From Bryobacter sp. (GTDB lineage: Bacteria; Acidobacteriota; Terriglobia; Bryobacterales; Bryobacteraceae), in contig JALHNI010000002.1 of the NCBI GenBank assembly GCA_022843605.1, positions 54,996 through 118,995 on the forward strand: a stretch of DNA of 64,000 bases. The letters run 5' to 3'. The position numbers were made by a program, and so were the translations under genes. Shown one piece after another: positions 8,712 through 16,969 of the stretch. Under the pieces are notes generated by a model. It searched no databases. It worked only from the letters and a program-made list of their open reading frames with translations, and was not told where the DNA came from. Position 1 is the stretch's first letter. Each line of letters opens with the position of its first letter.

Positions 8712-9683
8712 TCATTTCTTTCCCTGCTGGTAGGGCACCCGTCCCGGCGTGTCTACGGCAATGCTCCACAGAGTGCCCCCGGCAGTAATGAACAGCGTCT
8801 TCAAGTCGCTCCCCCCGAAGGCGCAGTTGGTCACTTCGTCCACCGGCACCGGAACCATGTCCAGCAGTTTGCCGTCGGGAGAGAGGATGTAAATGCCGCC
8901 CTTGAACTGGTCGGTCTCGTGCGGCGGATGGGCCTTGTTCAGCCCTCCCGCCACGAACAGGCGGCCCGCCTGATCCATCTTCACGCCATCAGGACCCCGC
9001 CCGTTCTGCCAGTCGAAAATCAGCTTGCGCGACCTTGCCACGATCGCCCCGTCCGCTCGCAGATCGAAGCGATAGAGCTTCCGCGCGCCGCCTGGACTGT
9101 TGTTATTGTTGTCGGCGACGTAGAGAAACTCGTCCTTCGGCGATACCAGCACGCCATTCGGCCGATCCGCCTCATGCGTGATAATCCGGGTAACTTTGCC
9201 CGGCGCGTCAATGCGATAGACTCCCTCCACTAGGCGCCCTTCCGCATCGCGCATCTCCATGCCGTCTCGCGGACCGTACTGCGGGTCCGAGAAGTAGATG
9301 CGCCCCTTCGAGTCAATCGTCAGGTCGTTCGGTTGATTGAAGCGGTGGCCATCGTAGCGGTCAGCCAGAATGGTGATCTTGCCGTCGGTTTCCGTCCGCG
9401 TCACCCGGCGGTTCTTCGCCTCGCACACGATCAGGCGGCCTTGCGGGTCAAAAAGCAAGCCATTCGATCCGCCAGAGTCAGCCCGGAACACTTCTGTTTT
9501 TCCGGTTGCGTCCCGGCGATGGATCCTTCCGCCTCCGCTGTAGTAGAGACTGCCCGACGGGCTCCATGCCGGACCTTCCCCGGCACCCCCCGAATCCAGA
9601 CGCATCGGCCGCGCGCCCTTGGCAATCGGCGAATCAGCGGCCAGCAACAGGCCAACGAGGAGAGCAAGCATCTCCGCCATCAT
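8712..9683 (-). CDS. SMP-30/gluconolactonase-like secreted enzyme
   Basis: A 323-residue six-bladed beta-propeller of the SMP-30/gluconolactonase/LRE family. Metal-site and blade motifs are visible in order: GEGPAWSPSG (acidic ligand), NQPNDLTIDSKGRIYFSDP, DRPNGVLVSP...LYVADN, GPDGVKMDQAGRLFVA and EVTNCAFGG...LFITA. Family members hydrolyse sugar or other lactones using one divalent cation. The N terminus (MMAEMLALLVGLLLAADS) is a signal peptide, so the enzyme acts in the periplasm. ATG at 9683 or the second ATG three bases later are both possible starts. The actual substrate cannot be told from sequence. Confidence 0.82.
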   Translation of the reverse strand: MMAEMLALLVGLLLAADSPIAKGARPMRLDSGGAGEGPAWSPSGSLYYSGGGRIHRRDATGKTEVFRADSGGSNGLLFDPQGRLIVCEAKNRRVTRTETDGKITILADRYDGHRFNQPNDLTIDSKGRIYFSDPQYGPRDGMEMRDAEGRLVEGVYRIDAPGKVTRIITHEADRPNGVLVSPKDEFLYVADNNNNSPGGARKLYRFDLRADGAIVARSRKLIFDWQNGRGPDGVKMDQAGRLFVAGGLNKAHPPHETDQFKGGIYILSPDGKLLDMVPVPVDEVTNCAFGGSDLKTLFITAGGTLWSIAVDTPGRVPYQQGKK

Positions 9684-9701
9684 ATGCCGAACCTTCGGCG
9701 G

Positions 9702-10712
9702 TTAGCGCTGGGCGTAGTTGACATCGTAGAAGCGGCGGTACTCTCCACTCCGTACACGTTCCACCCACTCGCGATTGTCACGGTACCAGTCCACGGTCAA
9801 CGCCAAACCGCGATCGAAGTCCATCTGGGGCGACCAGCCCGTTTCCTTCTCCAGTTTCTCGCTGGTGAGTGCATAGCGGCGATCGTGACCCGGGCGATCC
9901 GTTACGGTCTTCATCAGGCTATCCGGCTGGCCAGTCGCCTTCAGAATGCGGCGCACCACTTCGAGATTCGGCAGCGAACAGTTGCCGCCAATGTTATAAA
10001 CTTCGCCCGCCTGGCCCTGATTCAGCACCGCGCGAATACCGGCGCAATGGTCGTCAACGTAAAGCCAATCACGCACCTGCTGGCCATCCCCATAAATCGG
10101 CAGATCGCGACCGTCGAGCGCATTCGAGATCATCAACGGAATCAGCTTCTCGGGGAACTGAAACGGGCCATAGTTGTTCGACGCGCGCGTCACCAGCACC
10201 GGCAGCTTGTAAGTCGTAAAGTACGAAAGCGCGAGCAAGTCGGAACCCGCCTTCGATGCGGAGTAGGGGCTCGATGCCTTCAACGGATAAGACTCGTCCG
10301 CTTCATGCGGAGCGTCAATTGAGCCATACACTTCATCCGTCGAAACATGAACGAAGCGAGCCAGCTTGGCCGCCCGAGCCGCTTCCAGCAACGTGAATGT
10401 GCCGCGCAGGTTCGTCTCGAACACCGGCGTAGGCGCGTGAATGCTGCGATCCACATGCGACTCAGCCGCAAAATGGACGATCGCATCCGGCTTCTCTTCC
10501 GCCAGCAACGCCTCCACCACCGCCGCGTCGGCGATGTCGCCTTGCACAAAGCGGTAACGGGGGTCCTGAGCCACCGAGGCCAAATTCTCCAGATTGCCGG
10601 CGTAAGTCAGCTTATCCAGATTTACGATGCGCGAAGCAGCATTCAATTCCAATGTCGTGCGAACGAAAGCTGAGCCGATAAATCCGGCGCAGCCGGTAAC
10701 CACGAGTTTCAT
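9702..10712 (-). CDS. rfbB: dTDP-glucose 4,6-dehydratase
   Basis: A 336-residue short-chain dehydrogenase of the RmlB/RfbB family, which converts dTDP-D-glucose to dTDP-4-keto-6-deoxyglucose with bound NAD. The Rossmann motif TGCAGFIGS is at residues 6-14, the catalytic TDE triplet at 125-127 and the YxxxK pair at Tyr150/Lys154 in PYSASKAGS. ASNNYGPFQFPEKLIP and DWLYVDDHC are family signatures. Its ATG overlaps the TGA of rfbC by four bases (ATGA), so it is the last gene of the rfbA-rfbC-rfbB operon. The product feeds deoxysugar synthesis for surface polysaccharide. No rfbD (reductase) follows. Confidence 0.95.
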   Translation of the reverse strand: MKLVVTGCAGFIGSAFVRTTLELNAASRIVNLDKLTYAGNLENLASVAQDPRYRFVQGDIADAAVVEALLAEEKPDAIVHFAAESHVDRSIHAPTPVFETNLRGTFTLLEAARAAKLARFVHVSTDEVYGSIDAPHEADESYPLKASSPYSASKAGSDLLALSYFTTYKLPVLVTRASNNYGPFQFPEKLIPLMISNALDGRDLPIYGDGQQVRDWLYVDDHCAGIRAVLNQGQAGEVYNIGGNCSLPNLEVVRRILKATGQPDSLMKTVTDRPGHDRRYALTSEKLEKETGWSPQMDFDRGLALTVDWYRDNREWVERVRSGEYRRFYDVNYAQR

Positions 10713-11266
10713 TTATGCTGTAGTTCCCAATCGTAATTCAGTCCGGAATGATCGTGGGCGATGCGGCCTTCGTCCGCCGGGTTGTAGTGACGATCCGTCA
10801 CATACACCAACATCGCCGCATTTTCGCCAATCACCTTGTAGCCATGCGCGACTCCCGGCGGAATCAAAATTTGCCAATGCCGTAAGTGGCCGACATACAA
10901 CGTATTACGCTCGCCGTAAGTCGCCGAATCCGGGCGCAAATCCACTAACCCCACTTGCAACATGCCTTGCACCGGCACCCATAAGTCAGTCTGATGCCGA
11001 TGATAGTGAAATGCCTTGATCGTGCCGGGATAACTTAAGGCCGCCGAAACCTGGGTGGACGTGGTAGGGAAACCGGCCGGCATGCCCTCGCCCACCCGCA
11101 GCACCTCGAGGAAGTAGCCGCGATCGTCGGGGAAAAGGGGGAATGGATGGATCCGGATGCCCTCAATCAGGTCGGGCGACTCCGGCTTGATAATCACCTT
11201 GCCGATGCCCTTGGTGTTCGCCAGGGCATCCCATTCGAGTACGCGGCTCGGCGTCGCGATGCTCAT
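10709..11266 (-). CDS. rfbC: dTDP-4-dehydrorhamnose 3,5-epimerase-like protein
   Basis: A 185-residue cupin-fold protein related to RmlC, which epimerises dTDP-4-keto-6-deoxyglucose at C3 and C5. Visible family marks are FPDDRGYFLEVLR near 45-57, the active-site region KAFHYHRHQTDLW near 84-96, IPPGVAHGYKV near 136-145 and DRHYNPADEGRI near 158-169. The first 30 or so residues are additional to the core. It lies between rfbA and rfbB with ATGA overlaps at both ends, which fixes the operon and the starts. Sequence detail around the His pair differs from classical RmlC, so a 3-epimerase-only activity is possible. Confidence 0.9.
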   Translation of the reverse strand: MSIATPSRVLEWDALANTKGIGKVIIKPESPDLIEGIRIHPFPLFPDDRGYFLEVLRVGEGMPAGFPTTSTQVSAALSYPGTIKAFHYHRHQTDLWVPVQGMLQVGLVDLRPDSATYGERNTLYVGHLRHWQILIPPGVAHGYKVIGENAAMLVYVTDRHYNPADEGRIAHDHSGLNYDWELQHK

Positions 11267-11997
11267 TGCTGAGCCGCTCCGGCGCGGGTCTCGGCTACCA
11301 GATTCGTAGCGCGCCGCAGGGAATCGAAGGTGCCAGCGTCAGTCCACCAGCCATCCAGGTAGTTAAAACTCATAGTACCCTCGCGAATATAGGCATTATT
11401 GACATCGGTGATCTCCAACTCGCCTCGGCGGGAAGGCGTCAAATGACGGCACTTCTCGAAGACCGTAGAATCATACATGTACATGCCGGTCACAGCCAGA
11501 TTGGTCTTGGGATGCTCGGGCTTTTCTTCAATCCCGACGATCCGGTCACCCGCCAACTCGGCCACGCCGAAACGCGAAGCGTCGGGCACTTCCTTCAGTA
11601 AAATCTTGGCCCCCACCTTTTGCGCCTCAAAGTCGCGGACCGCTTGGGAAATTGACCCTTGAATCAAGTTATCGCCCAAGATCACGCAAATCGGCTCATC
11701 TTCGGCGAAATGCTCAGCTAAAGCCAACGCTTCGGCAATGCCGCCCTCGCCTTCCTGATACGCATAGTTGATCTGTTTCAGGCCGAATTCCTTGCCGTTG
11801 GCGAGCAAGCGCAGGAAGTCTCCCGCATTGCGGCCACCCGTCACCACCAGCACCTCCCGAATTCCCGCTTCCGCCAGCGTTTCGATCGGATAGTAAATCA
11901 TCGGCTTGTCGTAAATCGGCAGCAGATGCTTATTGGTGATCTTGGTAAGGGGGAATAACCGGCTACCGGTGCCCCCCGCGAGCACAACGCCCTTCAT
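11263..11997 (-). CDS. rfbA: Glucose-1-phosphate thymidylyltransferase, short form
   Basis: A 244-residue sugar nucleotidyltransferase that makes dTDP-glucose from glucose-1-phosphate and dTTP. The signature LAGGTGSRLFPLT is at residues 6-18, followed by NKHLLPIYDKPMIYYPI, the metal-binding LGDNL near 100, and GIEEKPEHPKTNLAVTGMYMYD. The ATG at 11997 is preceded by GGAGG with an 8-base spacing and puts the motif at the N terminus; the open frame continues upstream to 12549 but that part is antisense to the cupin gene. At 244 residues it lacks the C-terminal helical part of the roughly 290-residue enterobacterial RmlA. It is the first gene of the rfb operon. Confidence 0.93.
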   Translation of the reverse strand: MKGVVLAGGTGSRLFPLTKITNKHLLPIYDKPMIYYPIETLAEAGIREVLVVTGGRNAGDFLRLLANGKEFGLKQINYAYQEGEGGIAEALALAEHFAEDEPICVILGDNLIQGSISQAVRDFEAQKVGAKILLKEVPDASRFGVAELAGDRIVGIEEKPEHPKTNLAVTGMYMYDSTVFEKCRHLTPSRRGELEITDVNNAYIREGTMSFNYLDGWWTDAGTFDSLRRATNLVAETRAGAAQQ

Positions 11998-12075
11998 AGT
12001 GTGAGCCTCCGGCAGTGAATTTGGTCCGGACTCCGCTCTGGGCCATTCTTTTGCACGTAACTTCGATGGTATCAT

Positions 12076-12435
12076 ATGGCCCGAATGAAGCTTCACTCCT
12101 GGAACGATCTCCCGCGGGAACAAATGAACGAGCTCCTGGTGCGCCAAGTGATTCACGGCACCAACACGACGCTTTCGCGCCTGGAACTGAAGGCCGGCGC
12201 CGTGGTCCAGACGCACCATCACATCAACGAGCAGATGACGATTCTGGTCAGCGGCCGCTTGCGCTTCATCTTCCCGGAGCAAACGCTGGAGATTGCCGGC
12301 GGCGAAGTGATGGAGATCGCCCCTAACCTGCCGCATCGTGTCGAAGCCCTCGAAGACTCGCTCGCCATCGACGTCTTCTCGCCCGTCCGCGAAGACTGGC
12401 GCCGAGGCGATGACGCCTACCTGCGCGGCCGTTAG
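12076..12435 (+). CDS. Cupin-domain protein
   Basis: A 119-residue single-domain cupin. Cupin motif 1 is seen as THHHINEQMTILVSGRLRF (three consecutive His plus Glu as metal ligands) and motif 2 as MEIAPNLPHRVEALED. The C-terminal pattern SPVREDW is typical of small cupins that follow sugar or amino-acid metabolism genes. It is cytosolic, without signal peptide. The gene is divergent from rfbA with a gap of 78 bases that must hold both promoters, and its TAG stop overlaps the stop of the convergent dehydratase in TTAG. Function cannot be assigned further. ATG at 12085 is an alternative start. Confidence 0.8.
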   Translation: MARMKLHSWNDLPREQMNELLVRQVIHGTNTTLSRLELKAGAVVQTHHHINEQMTILVSGRLRFIFPEQTLEIAGGEVMEIAPNLPHRVEALEDSLAIDVFSPVREDWRRGDDAYLRGR

Positions 12436-13391
12436 TCTCCCTTCGCGATCTCCGCCAGCAAGTCCAAATCGACGTTGCCCCCGGAGATCGTCAAGCCAAC
12501 CCGGCGCACGCCCGCCGGTAGTTTGCCCGCCAACGCGGCCGCGACACAAACCGCGCCGCTCGGCTCCATCACGATCTTCAATCGCTCCAGCGCGAAACGC
12601 ACGGCCTCACGAATCTCGTCTTCGGTCACCAGCAGAACATCTTCCACCAGCTTCTGTACCACCGGGAAGGTCAGCGCACCCGGCTTTGGCGTCCGCAAGC
12701 CGTCGGCGATGGTCGCCGAGTTATCCACCGTAATGCGCTCCTTGGCCCGAAGTGACAGGTAGGTATCATTCGCCAACTCCGGCTCCACGCCAAACACCCG
12801 GATCCCGGGGTTAATGTCCTTCGCGATCGTCGCGCAGCCGGCGATCATTCCACCGCCGCCGACGCACACCAGCAACGCATCGAGATCACTCACCTGATCC
12901 AACAATTCCAGCGCGAGCGTACCCTGCCCCGCCATCGTCCGCTCATCGTCGAACGGATGCAGAAACGTGCCGCCGGTGCGCGCCAAGACCTCGCGCGCCA
13001 GCACTTCTCGATCCGTCGTCAGTCGGTCGTACTGGATAATCTCCGCACCACGATCCCGAGTCGCGATCAGCTTGGCCCGCGGAGCGTCGCTCGGCATGAT
13101 GATCGTGGCGTGGATGCCCAGCGATTGCGCCGCAATCGCCACCGCCTGCGCATGGTTGCCCGAAGACACCGCCACAATGCCCTTCGGCCGGTCCTCCACC
13201 GCAATCTGCCGCGCAAAGTTCGTCGCGCCACGAATCTTGAACGAACCGGACGTCTGAAAATTCTCGCACTTCAGGAAACACGCGGCGCCGGCCCGCGCAT
13301 CCAGACTGCGCGAAGTCATCACCGGCGTGCGCTTGATGCCGTCGGCGATTCGAAGGGCCGCGTCGCGCACATCCTGCGCGGTGAGGCTCAT
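12432..13391 (-). CDS. PLP-dependent threonine/serine dehydratase
   Basis: A 319-residue fold-type II PLP enzyme without an ACT regulatory domain. The cofactor lysine is Lys52 in SGSFKIRGA, SSGNHAQ near 85-91 binds substrate carboxylate, and VCVGGGGMIAG is the phosphate-binding glycine loop. The C-terminal MEPSGAVCVAA and TISGGNVD complete the family pattern. It should deaminate threonine to 2-oxobutyrate or serine to pyruvate; catabolic threonine dehydratase and serine racemase have the same architecture and cannot be separated here. It lies 3 bases downstream of the D-2-hydroxyacid dehydrogenase gene, so the two are cotranscribed and may share a 2-oxoacid route. Confidence 0.9.
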   Translation of the reverse strand: MSLTAQDVRDAALRIADGIKRTPVMTSRSLDARAGAACFLKCENFQTSGSFKIRGATNFARQIAVEDRPKGIVAVSSGNHAQAVAIAAQSLGIHATIIMPSDAPRAKLIATRDRGAEIIQYDRLTTDREVLAREVLARTGGTFLHPFDDERTMAGQGTLALELLDQVSDLDALLVCVGGGGMIAGCATIAKDINPGIRVFGVEPELANDTYLSLRAKERITVDNSATIADGLRTPKPGALTFPVVQKLVEDVLLVTEDEIREAVRFALERLKIVMEPSGAVCVAAALAGKLPAGVRRVGLTISGGNVDLDLLAEIAKGD

Positions 13392-13394
13392 CGG

Positions 13395-14363
13395 TTAGTA
13401 GCCCGCCTGTTTGTCGACGATGTTCCGCAGCGGCTGCCCGGCGGCGTAGAGCTTGAAGTTCTCGAGGAAGATGCGCGTCGAGTCGTCCAGCCAGGTATGC
13501 GTGTTGTCGGCCGTGTGCGGCGAGATGAAGCAATTGTCCATCGCCCACAACGGGCTCGATTTCGGCAACGGTTCCGTCTCGAACACATCCAACGATGCCG
13601 AATGAATCGTCCCGTTCTGCAGCGCCGCCACCAGGTCAGCCTCGTTGATCGCCGTACCGCGGCCGACGTTCAACACCACCGCGGTCCGCTTCATGGCCGC
13701 AAACTCCTTCGCGCCAATCACGCCCACCGTGTCAGCCGTCTGCGGCAGCGCGAGAGCCACGTAGTCGCAAACCGCCAGCATTTCGTGCAGTTGGTCCGGC
13801 CCGTAGCTCTTCTCAAGCAACGGATCACCTGCCGATTGCGCCGGATTCCGCCGCATCGCATGCACCTTTAAGCCCATGCCATGGCCGCGTTTCGCGATCT
13901 CCTTGCCGATATCGCCATAGCCGATAATGCCCAACGTCTGGCCGTAGATCTCGGTGGAGTCAAATTTTTCCCAATGCGCCGCCGCTTCCTGCCGCAACAA
14001 GCGCCGGACGTTCTTCGCCTGAAAAAGAATTCCCAGAATGCAGAACTCCGCCAGCGACTTCGAATAGGCGCCCCGCGCGTTCGTCAGCGGAATCGCGCCC
14101 GCCTTAAACTCGGGCGTCAGCAGCTTATCGATGCCCACCCAAAGCGAATGCGCCCACTTCAGGTTGGGCGTCATCTCCAACAACGCCGGCCAAAGTGCGG
14201 CATCCGTCGTCGTATGGAAGATGATGTCCGCCGTCGGAGCCAGACTCTTGAATGCTTCCAAAGTCTCTCCCACCGCAACGCTGGTTTCGGGCGGTAGTTC
14301 GTCAAGCAGACGAAGATGACGGGCAGTCGGATTTCCCAGAACAAGAACTGTATGTGCGGCCAT
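13395..14363 (-). CDS. D-2-hydroxyacid dehydrogenase
   Basis: A 322-residue NAD(P)-dependent D-isomer-specific 2-hydroxyacid dehydrogenase. The Rossmann motif GYGDIG is at 148-153, the substrate-binding Arg235 in LNVGRG, the Glu264 in FETEPLP and the catalytic His283 in SPHTADN. The family reduces 2-oxoacids or oxidises D-2-hydroxyacids; the physiological substrate is unknown. It heads a two-gene unit with the PLP dehydratase. Its start codon overlaps the 5' end of the divergent zinc-ribbon gene, with a 14-base palindrome just upstream of the ATG. Confidence 0.9.
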   Translation of the reverse strand: MAAHTVLVLGNPTARHLRLLDELPPETSVAVGETLEAFKSLAPTADIIFHTTTDAALWPALLEMTPNLKWAHSLWVGIDKLLTPEFKAGAIPLTNARGAYSKSLAEFCILGILFQAKNVRRLLRQEAAAHWEKFDSTEIYGQTLGIIGYGDIGKEIAKRGHGMGLKVHAMRRNPAQSAGDPLLEKSYGPDQLHEMLAVCDYVALALPQTADTVGVIGAKEFAAMKRTAVVLNVGRGTAINEADLVAALQNGTIHSASLDVFETEPLPKSSPLWAMDNCFISPHTADNTHTWLDDSTRIFLENFKLYAAGQPLRNIVDKQAGY

Positions 14364-15031
14364 TGCCTTACAGGATATATCCTGAAGACGTGGACTTGCG
14401 TTGTACCTGTGGCGCTTACCCTCCCGAAGACGCTCGCTTCTGTCATAAGTGCGGGCGCTCCATGCGGGACGATGAGCCAGTTGTCGAAGAAGAGATCATC
14501 CCGCCGCCCTTACCGGTCACCGGTCCGGCGCTGGCGGCCGAAGCTCTCGTCGAGATCAACTTCAAGAACGGACTCGCCGTTCGTGTCAGCCTGATCGCCG
14601 CCGCCCTCGCCGTTCTGCTCCTCGGCGTCGCCGGCGTCATGGGCGACCCCGGCCTGCAAACCATCGCCTCGCTCGGCCTTGCCCTTGGCTCCGGCTTCTT
14701 CGCCGTCTACCTCTATCGCGCCCGCAGCGGCAAGCCCGTTTCCGTCTTAAGCGGGGCCCGACTGGGTTGGATCACGGGCGTCTTCAGCTTCCTCATCCTG
14801 CTGGTGCTCATCACCATCACCTTCCTCGCCCTCAGCGACCCTTCTTTCAAAGCCGCCATGCAGAAAGAGCTGGAGAAGGCCGGTAAACCCGCTGAGCTTC
14901 AAGTGCTTGATCGTCCGGCCGAAGTCGTGCTCGGCTTCGCCACCATCTTCGTCACGCTCGCTATGATGGCCAGCGTCGGCGGCGCCATGGGTGCCAAAGT
15001 CCTCGGCAGCGAAGAACCCGGCAACTCCTAA
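14354..15031 (+). CDS. Zinc-ribbon membrane protein
   Basis: About 225 residues. The N-terminal zinc ribbon has CxC (residues 16-18 region, RCTCGAYPP) and CHKC (ARFCHKCGRSM), four Cys arranged for one zinc. It is followed by an acidic linker and four hydrophobic segments (VSLIAAALAVLLLGVAGVMG, TIASLGLALGSGFFAVYLY, WITGVFSFLILLVLITITFLAL, VVLGFATIFVTLAMMASVGG). This zinc_ribbon-plus-membrane layout is common in acidobacteria and of unknown function. The frame is open back to 14252, but that region is antisense to the dehydrogenase; GTG at 14354 is the favoured start, with TTG at 14363 as alternative. Start is therefore uncertain. Confidence 0.7.
   Translation: MRPLPYRIYPEDVDLRCTCGAYPPEDARFCHKCGRSMRDDEPVVEEEIIPPPLPVTGPALAAEALVEINFKNGLAVRVSLIAAALAVLLLGVAGVMGDPGLQTIASLGLALGSGFFAVYLYRARSGKPVSVLSGARLGWITGVFSFLILLVLITITFLALSDPSFKAAMQKELEKAGKPAELQVLDRPAEVVLGFATIFVTLAMMASVGGAMGAKVLGSEEPGNS
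14371..14384. promoter_or_regulatory. 14-bp perfect palindrome between divergent starts
   Basis: The sequence CAGGATATATCCTG is a perfect palindrome. It lies 8 bases upstream of the ATG of the minus-strand dehydrogenase gene and inside the extreme 5' end of the plus-strand zinc-ribbon gene. It could be an operator for the dehydrogenase-dehydratase unit, but it also simply encodes Arg-Ile-Tyr-Pro in the plus frame, so its role is unproven. Confidence 0.3.
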
Positions 15032-15060
15032 CCTCGCTCGCGCCGCCGCCCTTTGGCACA

Positions 15061-16023
15061 ATGAGCTTCATGCTCCCCACGCTTGCGTTGATCTTCCTCG
15101 CCTCGCTTACCGCCGCCGAACCGCCCCCTCAAGTCGCAACGGTGAACGTCAGGATCCTCTCCACCATGCTCGCCGACGGCCAAGGTTTCGGCGAATGGGG
15201 TTTCGCCGCCCTCGTGGAAGCCGATGGCCACCGCATTCTCTTCGATACTGGCGCCCACCCGGACACCGTCTTGCGCAACCTCGCCGCGCTCAACCTCGAT
15301 ATCAGCGACATCCAGGAAGTCATCCTCAGCCACCACCACCTCGACCACACCGCCGGCTTGGTTACGCTCCGTCAGGCACTCGCCAAACGAAATCCGAAAG
15401 CACTCTCTGTGGCCTACGCCGGCCAAGGCATGTTCTACCCTCGTCCCCGCGCCAATGGTGCCGAAGGCAATGAGATGGTTTCCGCCAAAGCCGTCTATGA
15501 AGCTGCGGGTGGAAGAGTCGTCGAAGTGAAGGAGCCCCGCCAACTCTACCCCGGCATCTGGCTCACCGGACCCGTCCCCCGCAAACACCCCGAACGCAAC
15601 TGGAGCGGCAGTGGACGCATGCGGCTCCCCGACGGCAAAGAAGTCGAAGATAACCTGCCCGAAGACCAGACCCTCGTCATTCAGACGGCTAGGGGCCTCG
15701 TCATCGTCGCCGGTTGCAGCCACGCCGGCATCGTCAACATCCTTGACTACTCCCGCACCCGCATTCAGCCCGGCGCCCCAATCCATGCCGCCATCGGCGG
15801 CTTTCATCTCTTCAACGCCAAAGAAGAAACGCTCGCCTGGACCGCGGCCAAATTCAAAGAGTTCAGCCTCCAGAACCTCCTCGGCGCGCACTGCACCGGA
15901 ATCGAGTCTCTCTACCGCCTACGCGAACTCTCCGGCCTCACCCGCAAAACAGCGGCCGTCGGCGCTCTCGGCGGCGGCTTCAGCCTCGCCTCCGGCCTCA
16001 ACCCCGGCAGCATGACCCGCTAG
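15061..16023 (+). CDS. Secreted metallo-beta-lactamase-fold hydrolase
   Basis: A 320-residue MBL-fold protein with an N-terminal signal peptide (LPTLALIFLASLTAAE). The metal-binding motif HHHLDH is at residues 91-96, preceded by ILFDTGAHPD; later ligands are in VAGCSHAGIVNIL and IGGFHLF, and HCTG near the end. This set matches the subgroup annotated as 7,8-dihydropterin-6-methyl-4-aminobenzene-phosphate synthase-like hydrolases, but the exported location argues against a cofactor pathway role. Substrate unknown. The first ATG is taken; the fourth residue is also Met. Its 3' end overlaps the convergent PEP-CTERM gene by 26 bases. Confidence 0.85.
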   Translation: MSFMLPTLALIFLASLTAAEPPPQVATVNVRILSTMLADGQGFGEWGFAALVEADGHRILFDTGAHPDTVLRNLAALNLDISDIQEVILSHHHLDHTAGLVTLRQALAKRNPKALSVAYAGQGMFYPRPRANGAEGNEMVSAKAVYEAAGGRVVEVKEPRQLYPGIWLTGPVPRKHPERNWSGSGRMRLPDGKEVEDNLPEDQTLVIQTARGLVIVAGCSHAGIVNILDYSRTRIQPGAPIHAAIGGFHLFNAKEETLAWTAAKFKEFSLQNLLGAHCTGIESLYRLRELSGLTRKTAAVGALGGGFSLASGLNPGSMTR

Positions 16024-16927
16024 CCGCGCGCCACCTCAGCCCGGCTAACCCCAGCAAGGTTGCCGCCGCCAAGCCCCAAGTGCCTGGCTCCGGCACGGCC
16101 TCCAGCGGCGTTTGTGTGAAGCTCCCTGTGGAGTTCGAGAAGAAGATCTGCAACGGAAAGGCAAGGGCGTTGGCCGCATCCACCGTTGGATCGATGCCCG
16201 TCACACGGAAAGCATCAACTGCTCCGCCGAGGGCGGTGAAGTCCACCGTCGCGCCTCCATTCACCGGCCCCGTGGAATTGGCAAAACCCGGACCATAGAG
16301 AATCGTGAATGGCGACGCGAATCCCGTGGGAGTCGTGATCTGCGTGAATGTTGTGCCGCTGGTTCCCGTATATTCAAACCCATTTGCGAATGGCGGATCG
16401 AAGAACAGTCCCGAAGGCACATTGTTGAAGATCCAAGTCCCGCCACCGCCTCCCGTGGGTGGCAGCGGTGAGCCCTGGCTGCTCCCGTTGCCCAGCGGAA
16501 ACTCCGAAATGAAGATGTTGTTGAAGGTCACCGTACTGCCCGGTAATCCCAGAAAGTTGAGCTCAATCGCCCAGGTATTCAGTGCCTGCGCCGAGAATAA
16601 CGGCCCCAACATCTGATTCCCCCCCGAGTCCAAATTCTGTACCAGGATGTTCTGGCCATTCACGGAGAAAGCCATTTGACCGGACAGAACCACTCCCGTG
16701 ACGTCGATGTCATACCCAAAAAACAGAGAACCGAACGTGCCACTCCCGGTTCCAAACATCAGGGCACTCGTTCCTCCGCTACAGGAACCGCTGAGCGTAA
16801 CGAATGAGCCACCCGAAAATCCTGAAGCACCGCCGCTGGCCGTGCACGCCGGATTGATCGAGCTCAGGTTAAACGTGGCAGCATTACCAGCCAGGATCAG
16901 GAGCAGCGCAAGCACAATTAGTCGCAT
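15998..16927 (-). CDS. PEP-CTERM sorting-domain protein
   Basis: A 309-residue exported protein. It begins with a signal peptide (MRLIVLALLLILAGNAAT) and ends with the PEP-CTERM tripartite signal: VPEPGTWGLA, a hydrophobic stretch AAATLLGLAGL and a basic tail RWRAA. The middle is Gly/Ser/Asn-rich and beta-rich with a segment SPLPPTGGGGG, typical for secreted proteins processed by exosortase in exopolysaccharide-producing bacteria. The last residues SGSCCRG extend beyond the usual short basic tail and are encoded in the 26-base overlap with the MBL-fold gene, suggesting loss of an earlier stop. No exosortase gene is in the window. Confidence 0.8.
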   Translation of the reverse strand: MRLIVLALLLILAGNAATFNLSSINPACTASGGASGFSGGSFVTLSGSCSGGTSALMFGTGSGTFGSLFFGYDIDVTGVVLSGQMAFSVNGQNILVQNLDSGGNQMLGPLFSAQALNTWAIELNFLGLPGSTVTFNNIFISEFPLGNGSSQGSPLPPTGGGGGTWIFNNVPSGLFFDPPFANGFEYTGTSGTTFTQITTPTGFASPFTILYGPGFANSTGPVNGGATVDFTALGGAVDAFRVTGIDPTVDAANALAFPLQIFFSNSTGSFTQTPLEAVPEPGTWGLAAATLLGLAGLRWRAASGSCCRG

Positions 16928-16969
16928 GAGTGCGCTGATTATACGCTCGGCAAGTCTAAGAAGAAAGGG

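Noticed and set aside
11998..12549. N-terminal extension of the rfbA frame to 428 residues
   Set aside because: The extra part is antisense to the cupin and dehydratase genes, and the internal ATG at 11997 has a strong ribosome-binding site and the family N terminus.
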